Shown: positions 1-9,656 of the stretch, piece after piece
How positions within the stretch are numbered: position 1 is the first letter of the stretch
Layout of the letters: every line of letters starts with the position of its first letter
Notes under the pieces: generated by a model
The model's database searches: none
What the model saw: only the letters and a program-made list of their open reading frames with translations
What the model was told of the DNA's origin: nothing
Position numbers and translations under genes: made by a program
Source of the DNA: JACMLC01 sp963720235
Lineage (GTDB): Bacteria; Acidobacteriota; Blastocatellia; Pyrinomonadales; Pyrinomonadaceae
Direction of reading: 5' to 3'
Assembly: GCA_963720235.1 (NCBI GenBank)
Contig: OY970389.1
Span: 4,650,001-4,714,000 of the forward strand
Length of the DNA: 64,000 nucleotides

Positions 1-91
1 TTTGAATGTGATACGCTTGCAACCCAAATTTGGAGGTCTTATGGAAAGATTCATAAATCAGAATTTTCCACTTAGACCTTTCAAAGAACTG
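1..91 (-). ncRNA. Probable group I intron, 5' part (runs off the window)
   Basis: Read on the minus strand, the sequence after the tRNA 5' half does not continue as a tRNA but folds like the start of a group I intron. P1: exon GGACU (96-92) pairs with GGUCU (78-74), giving a U-G wobble exactly at the end of the exon, the hallmark of a group I 5' splice site. P2: UGGAAAAUUC (70-61) pairs with GAAUcUUUCCA (52-42). Then GACCUCCAAAUUUGGG (38-23) resembles the P3, J3/4 AAA and P4 order of known group I cores. P7, the G-binding site and the 3' splice site lie outside the window, so the call rests on the 5' third only. Confidence 0.6.
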
Positions 92-124
92 AGTCCGCTG
101 CTCTAACCATTGAGCTACAGGGCC
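92..124 (-). tRNA. tRNA gene, 5' exon (acceptor, D arm, 5' anticodon stem)
   Basis: On the minus strand, GGCCCTG (124-118) is a seven-base acceptor 5' strand. It is followed by TA, a D arm GCTC...GAGC (115-112 with 104-101 region), base A26 and GCGGACT (98-92), which is the 5' anticodon stem plus C32 and U33. No T arm (GGTTCGAATCC-like) or matching CAGGGCC acceptor 3' strand follows within the window. The anticodon is not visible if splicing occurs after U33, so the amino acid cannot be assigned. The exon resembles elongator tRNA-Met genes, which is only a guess. The alternative is a tRNA fragment. Confidence 0.7.
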
Positions 125-221
125 ATAGCAAGTTTGCGGAAATGCTCAAGAGAGTTTAGTGAAAACTCTGTGGCGAGGCAACTGTGCGTGCGGGAATTTG
201 CGTGCCGCGATGCGAAAAGTT

Positions 222-260
222 AAAGGGACTGAGAATCGGCTTTCGATTCTCAGTCCCTTT
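222..260 (-). terminator. Strong hairpin terminator
   Basis: A 17-bp perfect inverted repeat (222-238 with 244-260), stem AAAGGGACTGAGAATCG, loop of five bases, with T-runs on both strands. It lies 31 bp after the stop of the large minus-strand gene and before the tRNA gene, and works as a bidirectional rho-independent terminator by shape. Confidence 0.85.
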
Positions 261-290
261 TGGTTAAGCAGACAAGTTACTCTCGGCTCA

Positions 291-3200
291 TCACGGCCCG
301 GCGGGCGGGGTGAAGGCGGATGGAATCGGCCTGTCTGTCGCGATGCCGAAGGAACTGCTCTTCAACACGCACGGGCAGCTTGAGAAGATATACCAGGCTC
401 CTTCTGTCGGACGATAGACGGCCATGTCTGCCTTGCCGTCGTTGTCATAGTCTGCTGCCACAGGCACGTCGCCGTTGAGGCCCCACTCTTCCGACCTCAT
501 GCCGCCGTTGCTGCTTTGCAGGATGTGCCAGAAGCCAGTCGAGGGTCTGAAGACGGCCATGTCATCTTTGCCATCGCCGTCGTAGTCAGCAGGAACCAGC
601 ACGTCCGTTGCGACGCCCCAGTTCTCGACCGTTGTGCCGCCGCCGGATTTCTGTATGAACCAGCGAGAGACACTCGGACGCCACACGGCCACATCCGTAA
701 AGCCGTCGCCGTCATAGTCTGCCGGAACAGGCTTGTCGCCATTCATACCCCAGCTGCGTACTTCCGTGCCGCCGGTTGACTTGATGATGTACCAGTTGCC
801 TTCTGACGGACGGAAGACTGCGATGTCTGTCTTGGCATCGTTGTCATAACGTCCCGGCACTGGAATGTCGCCAGCCACGCCCCACTGCACAGCCCCGTAG
901 TTGGTCATCGGGTCGAGCGAAGTGAACCATGTATTGATGGACGGACGGAAGACTGCGACTTCCGTGTCTCCGTCGCCATCGTAATCGCCCGGCACAATGA
1001 GGTCAGAATCGTGGCCGAACTGTATGTTCTGCACAGTGTTGTCACTGCTCTTGAGTATGAACCAGAAGCTAAAGTCATTGACCGTCGCTCCCGGACGATA
1101 GACAGCCACGTCAGCCTTGCGGTCTCCGTCAAAGTCATACTCTGTCGGAGCGGTCGGCGGCGCGACGACTTGCAGCGTGAACTGCGAAGAGCCGGTTGCG
1201 CCGCAGTTGTCTGTCGCAGTGATAGTGATGGTGTGCGTGCCTACAGGATTGTTGCCAGTGATGGTAACAACGCCTGTCGCGGCATCCACAGAGATGTTGC
1301 CAGTGAAGCCCATCGAGCCTGCGCCCGTAACGTTCATCACCGAGCCGTTGTCAGCAGGCGCGGCAGTCGGAACGAGAACGAGTTTGCAGGACGAAACGAT
1401 GGTCGAGTTGGCATAGCTGCCAACTGTCGGTGCGATGTTGCTCTGGACGTTGAGCACCAGATTGGCGTTGATGTCCAGAGCCTTGCCATCCGTAGCCTTG
1501 AGCACGATTGTGTTATCGCCCGTCGCCGCGTTACATCCGGCTTCGAGGTTGGCGGTAATCGTGCCGTTGTTGTTGATGATGTTACTGACAGTGATGCCAG
1601 TCGGGACAGTCACAGTCGTGACCGTGATGTTGCCCGGCATAGAGACATCATCCGAGACCGTAGCAATCTGCGAGTTGCTGGCAGGGCTGCCCTGCGTTCT
1701 CGTCAGACCGACTGACGGAATCAGAGCCGGTGGCCCTGTGATGACCTGCGGATTGCCTGTCAACGAGCCGTTGCTCGTATTGAAGCTGCCATCGCCGCTG
1801 TATGCAGCAGTGATGGTGTGGTTGCCAACCGTCAAGGCATTGGTCTGGCATGTTGCCTGTCCGGCTGTCACAGTTTGTGCAGTACAACCTGCAATCGGGT
1901 TCATGCCGTCGAGGAACTGTACAGTTCCAGTCGGCGTGCCTGCTCCCGGCGCAGTCACAGCGATTGAAGCTGTGAAGGTAATGTTCGTGCCGAGAGGCGC
2001 GGGATTCTGCGAAGAGGTCAAGCCAACAGATGTATCTGCTTTATTGACCACCTGCGGATTGCCCGTCAGGTTGCCTGTCGAGGTGTTGAAGCTGCCATCA
2101 CCATTGTATGTAGAACTGATGGTGTGGTTGCCAACCGCCAACGCGGAGGTCATACACTGCGCTTGCCCGCCAGAGATAGCCACGTTGGTGCAGCCCGTAA
2201 TCGGATTGCCGCCATCAAGGAAGCTCACCGAGCCAGCAGGCGTGCCTGCTCCCGGCGGAGCCGCCGCGACAGTCGCAGTGAAGGTCACTGACTGACCGAA
2301 CACGGACGGGTTCGTCGCAGAGGTCAAGCCGACTGTAGCATCCGCTTTGTTCACAACCTGCGGGTTGCCTGTCATGCTGCCGTTCGAGGTGTTGAAGTTG
2401 CTGTCACCACTATAAGCAGCAGTGATTGTGTGATTGCCGACTGCCAGATTAGAGACAGAGCAACCAGCCATGCCTGCCGAGACAGGAACATTCTGACAGG
2501 TCGCAATCGGGTTGCCGCCGTCGAGGAAGTTGACACTACCTGTCGGTGAGCCTGCGCCCGGAGCCGTCACGCCTATGGTCGCAGTGAAGCTCACTGACTG
2601 ACCAAAGACCGACGGGTTCGTTGCGGAGGTCAAGCCGACGGAAGTATCCGCCTTGTTGACTACCTGCGGGTTGCCCGTGAGCGAGCCGTTGCTCGTATTG
2701 AAGTTGCCATCACCATTGTATGCAGCAGTGATGGTGTGATTGCCTACGACCAGAGCATTGCTCATACAGACGGCTTGACCGCCCGTTAGAGCAAGGTTTG
2801 TGCAGCCCGTTACAGGATTACCGCCATCGAGGAACGAGACAGTGCCTGTCGGCGTGCCTGCGCCCGGCGCGGTCACACCGACTGTTGCTGTAAAGCTCAC
2901 GGTCTGTCCGAAGACTGACGGGTTCTGCGAAGAGGTCACGCCCGTTGTGGAGTTCGCCTTGCCGACTACCTGCCCGCCAGAGAGCGTGCCGATGTTGGCG
3001 TTGTACTTGGTCGCTCCCGCGCCACCGCCACTGTATTCAGCAGTAATGACATGCGTGCCGACCGAAAGCGAGCTGATGCTCACCTGTGCCGTGCTGACAT
3101 TATCGCCAGCCGTTCCAGCGACAACCGCAACAGCCGTTCCGATGTCGGTGCCGTTATCCTTGAACAGAACGGTTCCCGGCGGGTCGCTGGCTCTCGAAGG

Positions 3201-3515
3201 CACGCCCGTCATAGTGGCCGTGAAGGTCACGTTCTGTCCGAAGACGGACGGGTTGGCATTGGAGGTGACGGCGACCGTCGTGTGGTCAATGTTAGTGACC
3301 GTCGGGTCGTTTGCGGCTCCGGTGTCAGGATCATTCGTCAGGACATTCGAGAAGTTTGTGCCTGAGACCGTTCCCTGATTGGAAATCTGCGCGACGGATG
3401 GCTGCGGGTTGCCGATGGTCGCGCGGAAGACGATTGTAAAGCTCTTGCCGTTGGGCAGCGTGAAGCCGTTTGCGCCGCCGACGCTGACGGTCTCGCCGCT
3501 ATTCGTGGTCTCTTC
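291..3515 (-). pseudogene. 3' part of frameshifted giant surface protein (Ig repeats plus FG-GAP repeats)
   Basis: The open frame extends to 3899, but upstream of about 3515 it reads as an Arg/Ser-rich shadow of the preceding gene, so I treat it as the displaced 3' part of that gene. It begins at ETTNSGETVSVGG. It then holds five Ig-like repeats of about 101 residues (Big_3-type, with FTATxxVTAPGAG and GNHTITAAY signatures), an Ig/cadherin-like stretch, and a C-terminal run of six to seven FG-GAP-like repeats (DYDGDGxTDVAVFRPS, W at fixed spacing), a calcium-binding beta-propeller type. The product would be secreted and probably adhesive. No ribosome binding site or good start codon is visible near 3515. 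A strong terminator follows at 222-260. Confidence 0.75.
1740..2970 (-). repeat. Tandem ~303-bp repeats encoding Ig-like domains
   Basis: Four units of about 303 bp (roughly 1740-2045, 2046-2350, 2351-2660, 2661-2970) are highly similar at DNA level. Each carries the words GCCTGCTCCCGGCG and GTGATGGTGTGGTTGCC or close variants. A fifth, more diverged unit lies at 2970-3290. They encode the Ig-like domains of the surface protein and are substrates for unequal recombination. Confidence 0.8.
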
Positions 3516-3516
3516 T

Positions 3517-6500
3517 CTATTCTGCGTAGTATTCGAGCTTCTCGTCTCTGACAGGTCTCTTGCGCTCTTCCTGTGCAGGCTTGCCTTCCTGCCCGCTGTG
3601 AATCTGCGCGTTGCCGTCAGCCGTTCTGCGACGCTCTTCCTGTCCGGCAGAGTGATTGAGCGAAACTTCTCTCTGCGTTGAAGAGGAAGCTGTCTGATGG
3701 TCAGCGAACTTCCAGAAGGAGAGTTTGAGCGAGTTGCTGTCGGAGCTTGTCTCCTGTGCAACTGCCGCTGTCTCTGTGCTGGCCGTTGTCGAAGTCTCTG
3801 CTGTGGCAGCTTCGTTGTTATCCGAAGTCTGTGCGACTTCTTCCTGCGGCAAGCCTTCAAAGAGCGGCGGGACTGAGCAGGTGGCGTTGAAGAAGCCATC
3901 TGTCGTCACACTCGGATCGTCGTTCACGGTCGCATCAACATTGGTCGCGCCGGGATTGTCTGTATCCACGCGCGTGATGACGGCGGCAAAGTTAAATGGC
4001 GTGTTTGTGTAATCCTGCAAATTGAAGCGCGTCTTGTCGCGTTGACGGACGCGGATGCCGAAGAGGCCCGTGCCGCTATTGGCCGTGTTGTTTTTGATAT
4101 TGGCGCAGAGCGTCGCGCTGAAACGCGACATGATTTCAATGCCCATGCTGGCGTTAGGCCCGACGTTCACATTGTTGCCCGTCACTGTGACATTGGCGTT
4201 CACGGTATCATCTGCGCCGCCGGTTTCGCCCGCCTGAACAAGGATGCCTCTGAAGTTATGGATATTGGTCAGAGTATTGTTGGTTATCGAAATGTTGTCC
4301 TGCGCGTCGCCCGCGAGCAGCGCGCCGATGCCGAAGTTGTCCTGCACGCCGTTGACGGTGTTGTTTCTAATCTTGCCAACCAACTGCGCGGCGGAAGTGA
4401 CGGTCGTAGCATTAGTGACTACGATAGCCGCTCCGGCTTGATTCAAGGGCAGAGTGTTGGTGATGGTGTTGGTATCTATGTCGAAAGTAACGTCTGAACC
4501 CTGATTATTCGAAACGACTATGCCTTCGTTGTTGTTGTTGAAGGTGCTGAGCCCTGGGCCTGTTCCCCTGACAGTGACGTTGAGGGTCGAAGTGTCATTC
4601 GACATGCCCTGAAAACCTTGCGTGAAGTTATTGTTGAAGGTGCAATTCTGAACGCGAATCGTAGAGTTGGCGGTGTTTCTCGTTTCCATGAAGAAGCCGT
4701 CCGCGCCGAGATTGGCTGCGTGAAGCTTCGTATCGCTAAAGGTGCTGGTATCAACAAAGAGGTCTGTCAGCGTGCCGCTTGTGTTGATAATCTCTACGTT
4801 ATGCTCTGACGATTGACGCACGACAGAGTTGGAAATCCTCGTCGGGAAAGAGCCTGCCAGACCCGTTCCGCTCAAGCCCGTGCGCGGGCCTGCGAGAACA
4901 GAGTCTGCGAATCTCAGACCGCATTCGTCAACCGAGTTTCCGTTGTTCTCAAGAATTGAAGTGTCGAGAATGAAGCCGTTGACTTCTGTTCCGAAGATGC
5001 CGTTGTCTGCATGATTGCTGACTCTCATCCTGACCAGTTCAACGTTCTCCGCAGCATCCAGACGGATGCCGTGGCTTGTCGCAGTGATAGTGCCGCCCGT
5101 GCATGTCGGCGTAGCAACAGTACAAGTGCCGCCGTTGCCTTTGACGCGGAAGCCGCCCGGCGAGCCGGAGGCGGAAGTGTTTTGAATCAGGATGCCGTTG
5201 GTCGCGCCGCCCGCAGCAACTTTGGTGAACTGTATGTTAAGCGGCGTGCGCGAGGCTGCACTCGTGCCGACGATTTCGACTCCGACTGCGCTTGAGACAG
5301 TGATGTCGCCGCTCGCAGTGGTAATCGCGCCTGTATTCGAAGTGGCATGAAAACCACGATCGCCTGCGTCTGGCGTGATGTCCAAATCGCCGAAGGTGAT
5401 TGTGCTGGAATTAGAACTCAACTGGACTCCGGTGCTGTCCGAGCCTGTGACGGCTGTGGTTCCGAAGCTGATGCTGCCCTGCGTGTTGTTAACCAGAATG
5501 CCCTGCGTCGTGCTGTTGGTCGAAGTGGTGTTGGTGAAAGTCAGGTTGGCAATGATGTCCTGTAGCTCGGCTGCCGCGCCTGTTCCTGCGCTCAGTGTGT
5601 TTCCAGAAGCCGTCATGTTAACAGCGAAGTTGCCTGTGCTGTTATCTGTCACAAGACCTTTTGCGGCAGAGCCTGTGACAGCGAGGGTCACATTATTCGC
5701 AAAGGTGATGGCCGTCGAAGCTCCGCCTGTGTTATTGCGCAGCGAAACAGCATCTGTCGTTCCGCCCGTCACGTTGACGGTCGAGCCGCCGTTGAAGGCG
5801 ATTGTGCCGCCGGTTCTGTTCTGAATGTCAATGGCACGCCCGCCCGTCTGGCCGATAGGCGTGTTGGCGAAAGTCATGGCTCCGCTGCCGCCGCTAATGA
5901 CAACAGACGTGCCGGAGCTTGTGCCGGAAATCGAGCTGTTGCTCATGTTAAAAGTGCCAGCCAGATTAGTCAGGCTGACGCCGCCGCCCGTTGCGCTGGG
6001 GACGATGGAGACGTTGCTCACGTTCGTCGAAGTGCCGCCCACGCCTGAGCCTATGATGGCAAAGTTGTTGGCCGCGTTGATGGTCAAGCCGCGTATGTCA
6101 TTGTCGTTGGCAATCGTGACAGCGTTGCCTCCAGCATTGGCAAGCGTCGGATTGCTGGCCGCGCCCGGCAGCGCATTGCTGTTCGGCGCAAGCGTAATGC
6201 CGTAAGCGGTCAGAGCCGTCGATAAGCTCACGCCCTGTCCGACGAGTCTCTGCGTGTTCAGGAGCACGACTGGGCCAACGTAGTTGCCTGTTCCCTGATA
6301 GAGGAAAATCACATCGCCCGGATCGTCAGCAGCAGTTGTGTTGAAGTTGCCAAGCGTGGTGAAAGGATTGGTCAAGCGTCCGTCGCAGTTGGCCGAGCAT
6401 GCGCCCGCAGTGTTGTTGATAAACCAGATGGTATTCGAGACCAGAACACTGACGGTTCCGGTTCCGGTGTTGTTAGTTGCGCCGCTTGAGTCCGTCACCG

Positions 6501-7239
6501 TGTAGGTGAAAGTATCTGTGCCTGTAAATCCGGCAGGCGGATTGTAAGAGAAGCTGCCGTCGGCGGCCATCACAACATTGCCGCCCGCAACGCTCGTTGC
6601 TCCTGCGCTCGCAGTCAGTCCAGCGTTGTTCTGTGAATCAGGGTCAATATCATTGACGAGCACGCCACTGGCCGCGCTGATGCTGATACGCACGTTGCCA
6701 GTTGCGGAATAGCCCGTGTCATCAAAAGCTATGGGCGAAGAGTTGATTGAGCCTGCAACCAGCGTGAGATTGGTGCTGAGCGTGTCTGAGAATTTGACTC
6801 CGGTGGCAGGGTCTGCGCCGCCGTTGCTAACCGTGACTGTGTACTGCAACGTCTCGCCAGGGTCTGCGCGCCCGTCGCCGTCTGTGTCTGTGCTAACCGA
6901 ATCAACCATGTTCGCAGAGATGCTTGGGACGAGCAGATTCGCGCTCTGCTCTATCTGCGACTGCAAGATGGTCTGGTCATTCGTCGCAGGCTTTTTGGAA
7001 GCATCCGCAGGCTTGTCAGTGTCAGGCGAGATGAGCCTGTCGAGCAAATCCCTCTTCGGCTGCTGAGCATTGGGAGCGGCCTGTCCATCTGCCGCGGCAA
7101 TCGTTGGGCCATTGTCTAGCGTCTGTCCGAAGCTGGCCCACATGGTAGCGAAAGGCCCTGAGAGAGCTGCGAAAGTGATGAAACAAATAGCTAGGGTTGT
7201 CAGATGGCGTAGGGTTAGCATAGGGGTAAAGCGTCTCAT
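3517..7239 (-). CDS. 5' part of giant secreted beta-helix surface protein
   Basis: 1240 residues in this frame. The start at 7239 has AGGAGA seven bases upstream. A signal peptide occupies about residues 8-35 (LTTLAICFITFAALSGPFA). A DUF11-like domain with a DTDGDGRADPGE calcium-type motif follows (about 110-165), then a VCBS/cadherin-like domain (about 175-260, SYNPPAGFTGTDTFTYTVTD). A long right-handed parallel beta-helix region fills about 270-1080, with many NNTxxxxG and FxNN turns. The reading frame ends at 3517 in a charged linker, and the sequence immediately downstream in another frame looks like its continuation. The likely role is a cell-surface or matrix protein, inferred from architecture. 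Confidence 0.8.
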   Translation of the reverse strand: MRRFTPMLTLRHLTTLAICFITFAALSGPFATMWASFGQTLDNGPTIAAADGQAAPNAQQPKRDLLDRLISPDTDKPADASKKPATNDQTILQSQIEQSANLLVPSISANMVDSVSTDTDGDGRADPGETLQYTVTVSNGGADPATGVKFSDTLSTNLTLVAGSINSSPIAFDDTGYSATGNVRISISAASGVLVNDIDPDSQNNAGLTASAGATSVAGGNVVMAADGSFSYNPPAGFTGTDTFTYTVTDSSGATNNTGTGTVSVLVSNTIWFINNTAGACSANCDGRLTNPFTTLGNFNTTAADDPGDVIFLYQGTGNYVGPVVLLNTQRLVGQGVSLSTALTAYGITLAPNSNALPGAASNPTLANAGGNAVTIANDNDIRGLTINAANNFAIIGSGVGGTSTNVSNVSIVPSATGGGVSLTNLAGTFNMSNSSISGTSSGTSVVISGGSGAMTFANTPIGQTGGRAIDIQNRTGGTIAFNGGSTVNVTGGTTDAVSLRNNTGGASTAITFANNVTLAVTGSAAKGLVTDNSTGNFAVNMTASGNTLSAGTGAAAELQDIIANLTFTNTTSTNSTTQGILVNNTQGSISFGTTAVTGSDSTGVQLSSNSSTITFGDLDITPDAGDRGFHATSNTGAITTASGDITVSSAVGVEIVGTSAASRTPLNIQFTKVAAGGATNGILIQNTSASGSPGGFRVKGNGGTCTVATPTCTGGTITATSHGIRLDAAENVELVRMRVSNHADNGIFGTEVNGFILDTSILENNGNSVDECGLRFADSVLAGPRTGLSGTGLAGSFPTRISNSVVRQSSEHNVEIINTSGTLTDLFVDTSTFSDTKLHAANLGADGFFMETRNTANSTIRVQNCTFNNNFTQGFQGMSNDTSTLNVTVRGTGPGLSTFNNNNEGIVVSNNQGSDVTFDIDTNTITNTLPLNQAGAAIVVTNATTVTSAAQLVGKIRNNTVNGVQDNFGIGALLAGDAQDNISITNNTLTNIHNFRGILVQAGETGGADDTVNANVTVTGNNVNVGPNASMGIEIMSRFSATLCANIKNNTANSGTGLFGIRVRQRDKTRFNLQDYTNTPFNFAAVITRVDTDNPGATNVDATVNDDPSVTTDGFFNATCSVPPLFEGLPQEEVAQTSDNNEAATAETSTTASTETAAVAQETSSDSNSLKLSFWKFADHQTASSSTQREVSLNHSAGQEERRRTADGNAQIHSGQEGKPAQEERKRPVRDEKLEYYAE

Positions 7240-7660
7240 AATTCTCCTTAGGCAGTCATCTTGCCCGGGTGAAGGGCTGGCTTTCTTGGCTAGGGTCTGG
7301 ACCAGGATGTAGAAATCAATGTCAGCAATTCTTTAGCGCAGGGTATAGGTTGATGATGATTCCAAAAACAATATCTGCATCAAGTGAAGATGTCTGGTGT
7401 TATTTATAAACGAGGTGCGCAGATGATTATCTCTCTGTAATATGATTCCAAAAGCTAAATTTTACAGGCTCATCTGGCATTTCAAAGACTGGGGGATGAG
7501 CAAGTAAGCAGACCGCGCCCCATTCAGGCGACGAATAAAGTAACACATACCGGAAGAGAGCAACAAGTTTTTTATTAAAACAGGGTTTTGCCTGCCCGCG
7601 ACGGCAGACGCGAGAGGCAGGCGATTTTTGCCGTTATCGGCATCCGATGAGTTGAGGACT
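7240..7660. other. Gene-free stretch upstream of the surface protein
   Basis: About 420 bp without a credible gene. It must hold the promoter of the surface-protein gene, but I cannot pick convincing -35/-10 boxes. One structured element is visible: GCCTGCC (7590-7596) pairs with GGCAGGC (7616-7622). Confidence 0.5.
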
Positions 7661-7700
7661 TGCGCGGAAAGCCGTCCGTCAAGAGACGGCTTTCCGCGCA
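7661..7700 (-). terminator. Hairpin after the collar-protein operon
   Basis: A perfect 16-bp inverted repeat, TGCGCGGAAAGCCGTC (7661-7676) with its complement at 7685-7700, begins seven bases after the stop of the last collar gene. There is no T-run, so it may be a 3' stabilising hairpin. The core GCGGAAAG...CTTTCCGC also occurs in the palindromic repeats at 10319, 28768, 36186 and 47977. Confidence 0.6.
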
Positions 7701-7707
7701 TGGAGGT

Positions 7708-8226
7708 TTAGCTTCTGGGCGGGAAGACTCCCTGCATGGCAATGATAAAGGTCAAGGTCAGATAGGGCTGCATGTTGTTATGAGGCAAGCTTCCGCCAGC
7801 CGGAGTCAAAGCCTGCGGGGCCAGTTGGACGATATTGTTTGGCGGGCCGTACAAAGCTCCGCCGGAGGCTCTGGAAAAAGCTTCGCCGACAGCCACTCTG
7901 TCCTCGCCGTCCGAGATCGAACCCATCATCGAATGCGTGTGAAACGGCATCTCGCTGACAAGCAACGTGACGAAAGGTGTGCCGCCCTGCTCGCCGAGGA
8001 AGCGTTCGGACAGTCCAGAACCCTGACCCTGATGAAGCGGAACAGAGTCTTGTAAATTAGGCAAAGCGAAAGTGCTTTGACCGTTGCCGCCGTAGAAAGT
8101 TCCGAGCAGTGAGAAGAGCGCAGTGTTCTGGCTAATGGGCAGGATTTGACCATCACAGGTGGCCCAGCCGGTCGGGGCAAAGTTTCCGGCGAAGATGCGA
8201 ATCTCAGCAACAAAAGGTGATGACAT
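7708..8226 (-). CDS. Phage tail collar / microcystin-dependent-like protein (third of three)
   Basis: 172 residues. The N-terminal collar fold carries the family signatures GWATCDGQILPISQNTALFS, LLGTFYGGNGQSTFALPNL and a C-terminal GGSLPHNNMQPYLTLTFII. This matches the phage tail collar domain family that includes the microcystin-dependent protein MdpB. Collar domains trimerise in phage fibres; the function of the bacterial stand-alone versions is unknown. There is no signal peptide. A good ribosome site (AGAGGAGA) precedes 8226, and only 11 bp separate it from the upstream collar gene, so the three are cotranscribed. It lacks the RG of LRGRVPxH (reads LQDSVPLH), so it is the most diverged of the three. 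Confidence 0.85.
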   Translation of the reverse strand: MSSPFVAEIRIFAGNFAPTGWATCDGQILPISQNTALFSLLGTFYGGNGQSTFALPNLQDSVPLHQGQGSGLSERFLGEQGGTPFVTLLVSEMPFHTHSMMGSISDGEDRVAVGEAFSRASGGALYGPPNNIVQLAPQALTPAGGSLPHNNMQPYLTLTFIIAMQGVFPPRS

Positions 8227-8237
8227 AATAATCTCCT

Positions 8238-8756
8238 CTATTGATGGGGGAATTCCCCAAAGAGCGAAATGATGAAAGTGATGACCAGATACTGCATCAT
8301 GTTCTCGTGCGGCTGGCTGCCGCCGACCGGCGTGACGGCATTGCCATTCATCGCGGAAGTAGCATTCTCCACAATGTAAGTCAGAGCCGTGACCGTCTCT
8401 GCGGCGACGCTGTTCTGCGGATTGGGGGTGGTGGCCTGCGATGACGAGGCGAGCATCGGGTGCGAGTGAATCGGTATTTGGTTTACGGTCAGCGTCACAC
8501 TCTCTGTGCCGGCCTTTTCTCCGAGTTGGTAATTCTGGCCGAGGCCCGGCCCCTGTCCCGCGTGAATCGGCACGCGTCCCTGCAAGTCAGGCAGCCCGAA
8601 AGTCTCTTGCCCGTCTCCGCCGTAAGTCGTTCCGATGAGCACAAACAAAGCATCGTTTTCAGAGATAGGCATTAGCTGCCCGTCGCACATGGCCCAGCCC
8701 GCCGGAGCGAAGCTTGCGCCAAACATTCTAATTTCACCAATAAATGGATCAGACAT
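8238..8756 (-). CDS. Phage tail collar / microcystin-dependent-like protein (second of three)
   Basis: 172 residues with the same layout as its neighbours: GWAMCDGQLMPISENDALF, IGTTYGGDGQETFGLPDLQG, RVPIHAGQGPGLG, and a C-terminal GGSQPHENMMQYLVITFIIS. It is a stand-alone collar-domain protein with no signal peptide and no membrane segment. The ribosome site AAGGAGG lies before 8756. It sits 12 bp after the first collar gene and 11 bp before the third. Stand-alone collar genes in sets of three are a recurring bacterial arrangement whose role is not established; nothing else here suggests a prophage. Confidence 0.87.
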   Translation of the reverse strand: MSDPFIGEIRMFGASFAPAGWAMCDGQLMPISENDALFVLIGTTYGGDGQETFGLPDLQGRVPIHAGQGPGLGQNYQLGEKAGTESVTLTVNQIPIHSHPMLASSSQATTPNPQNSVAAETVTALTYIVENATSAMNGNAVTPVGGSQPHENMMQYLVITFIISLFGEFPHQ

Positions 8757-8768
8757 TCTAAAGCCTCC

Positions 8769-9269
8769 TTAGTTGCGTGATGGGAAGACGCCGATCAGCG
8801 CGATGATGTAGTTCATGACGATGTAGGGCTGCATGTTGTTATGCGGCTGACTGCCGCCAACATTAGAAACCGTGCTCGGATGCATCGCGCCCAAGTTAAT
8901 CGGGTCGCGGTAGGTTTCCGCAGCTCTGCGCGCGAGCACGTTGCCGCCGGGGACGAGCAGCGAGCCGACATCGGATGTCGCCTGCCCGAAGTGTAAGTGC
9001 TGCGGCATCTCGCTGATGGTTACGGTGTGTGCCTCCTGGCCGCCTTTAGTTCCGAGAGTGTTGGAATTGCCTCGGTGCAGGGGGGCGCGCCCGCGCAAAT
9101 CCGGGAGGGCAAAAGTGGTTTGACCGTTCCCGCCATAGGTCGTGCCGAGAAGGGAAAAGAGCGCTTGGTTCTGATTGATGGGCAGGAACTGACCGTTGCA
9201 GAAGGCCCATCCTTGCGGGGCGAAGTTCCAGGAAATAATCTTGATTTCTCCCAAAAATGGTGTTGGCAT
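8769..9269 (-). CDS. Phage tail collar / microcystin-dependent-like protein (first of three)
   Basis: 166 residues, first gene of the collar operon, with AAGGAGA before the start. Signatures: GWAFCNGQFLPINQNQALFS, LLGTTYGGNGQTTFALPDL, RGRAPLHRG, and GGSQPHNNMQPYIVMNYIIA at the C terminus. The central insert (about residues 80-130) is where the three copies differ most, as expected if this part carries binding specificity. The promoter must lie in 9270-9390. It is divergent from the Tat-exported DUF6916-like gene at 9657. Confidence 0.88.
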   Translation of the reverse strand: MPTPFLGEIKIISWNFAPQGWAFCNGQFLPINQNQALFSLLGTTYGGNGQTTFALPDLRGRAPLHRGNSNTLGTKGGQEAHTVTISEMPQHLHFGQATSDVGSLLVPGGNVLARRAAETYRDPINLGAMHPSTVSNVGGSQPHNNMQPYIVMNYIIALIGVFPSRN

Positions 9270-9391
9270 TTTTTCTCCTTACAGGTGGAGGCCGGTCAAA
9301 AGTTAGATGGACTATCGGATCAAGAGTCCCCCTTGACCGGCACAAATCTCGGTTGTACTGCTGGTGAAACTTAGATGGTTTCCGCCTTCCA

Positions 9392-9601
9392 ATGCTCTAC
9401 GAGGGAACGACATTAACTGACACTGAAAAGCGCACTGAATTAAAGGTCTTGCTGGCTCCCCATGAACGAGGCGCGGAGATTGTACTCGCAAGACCCAAGC
9501 AATTCAAGAAAAGTTTTCCGCCGCGTGAGGAAATTTTGTTGTATGATGCGAAGAGCTTTGGCAGAAGCTACCTCGTGAAGAGTTTTGTCGCAGTAACTTA
9601 A
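9392..9601 (+). CDS. Small hypothetical protein
   Basis: 69 residues between the divergent collar operon and the DUF6916-like gene. I do not recognise it. The sequence is soluble, basic, with no signal peptide; the C-terminal half (EILLYDAKSFGRSYLVKSF) could be a short beta-barrel-like strand set. There is no clear ribosome site at the only ATG in frame (a TGA lies 27 bp upstream), so translation is doubtful. Its stop is 55 bp before the next gene. Confidence 0.35.
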   Translation: MLYEGTTLTDTEKRTELKVLLAPHERGAEIVLARPKQFKKSFPPREEILLYDAKSFGRSYLVKSFVAVT

Positions 9602-9656
9602 CCAGGACGCCTCCCAGTCTCATAGAAATACAACCTTTAATTTAAGGAGAAATTCG

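Noticed and set aside
1435..2295. 286-codon plus-strand open frame
   Set aside because: Antisense shadow of the Ig-repeat region; its repeats mirror the coding strand.
7708..9269. Prophage remnant
   Set aside because: Collar domains only; no terminase, capsid, portal, tail tube or integrase genes in the window.
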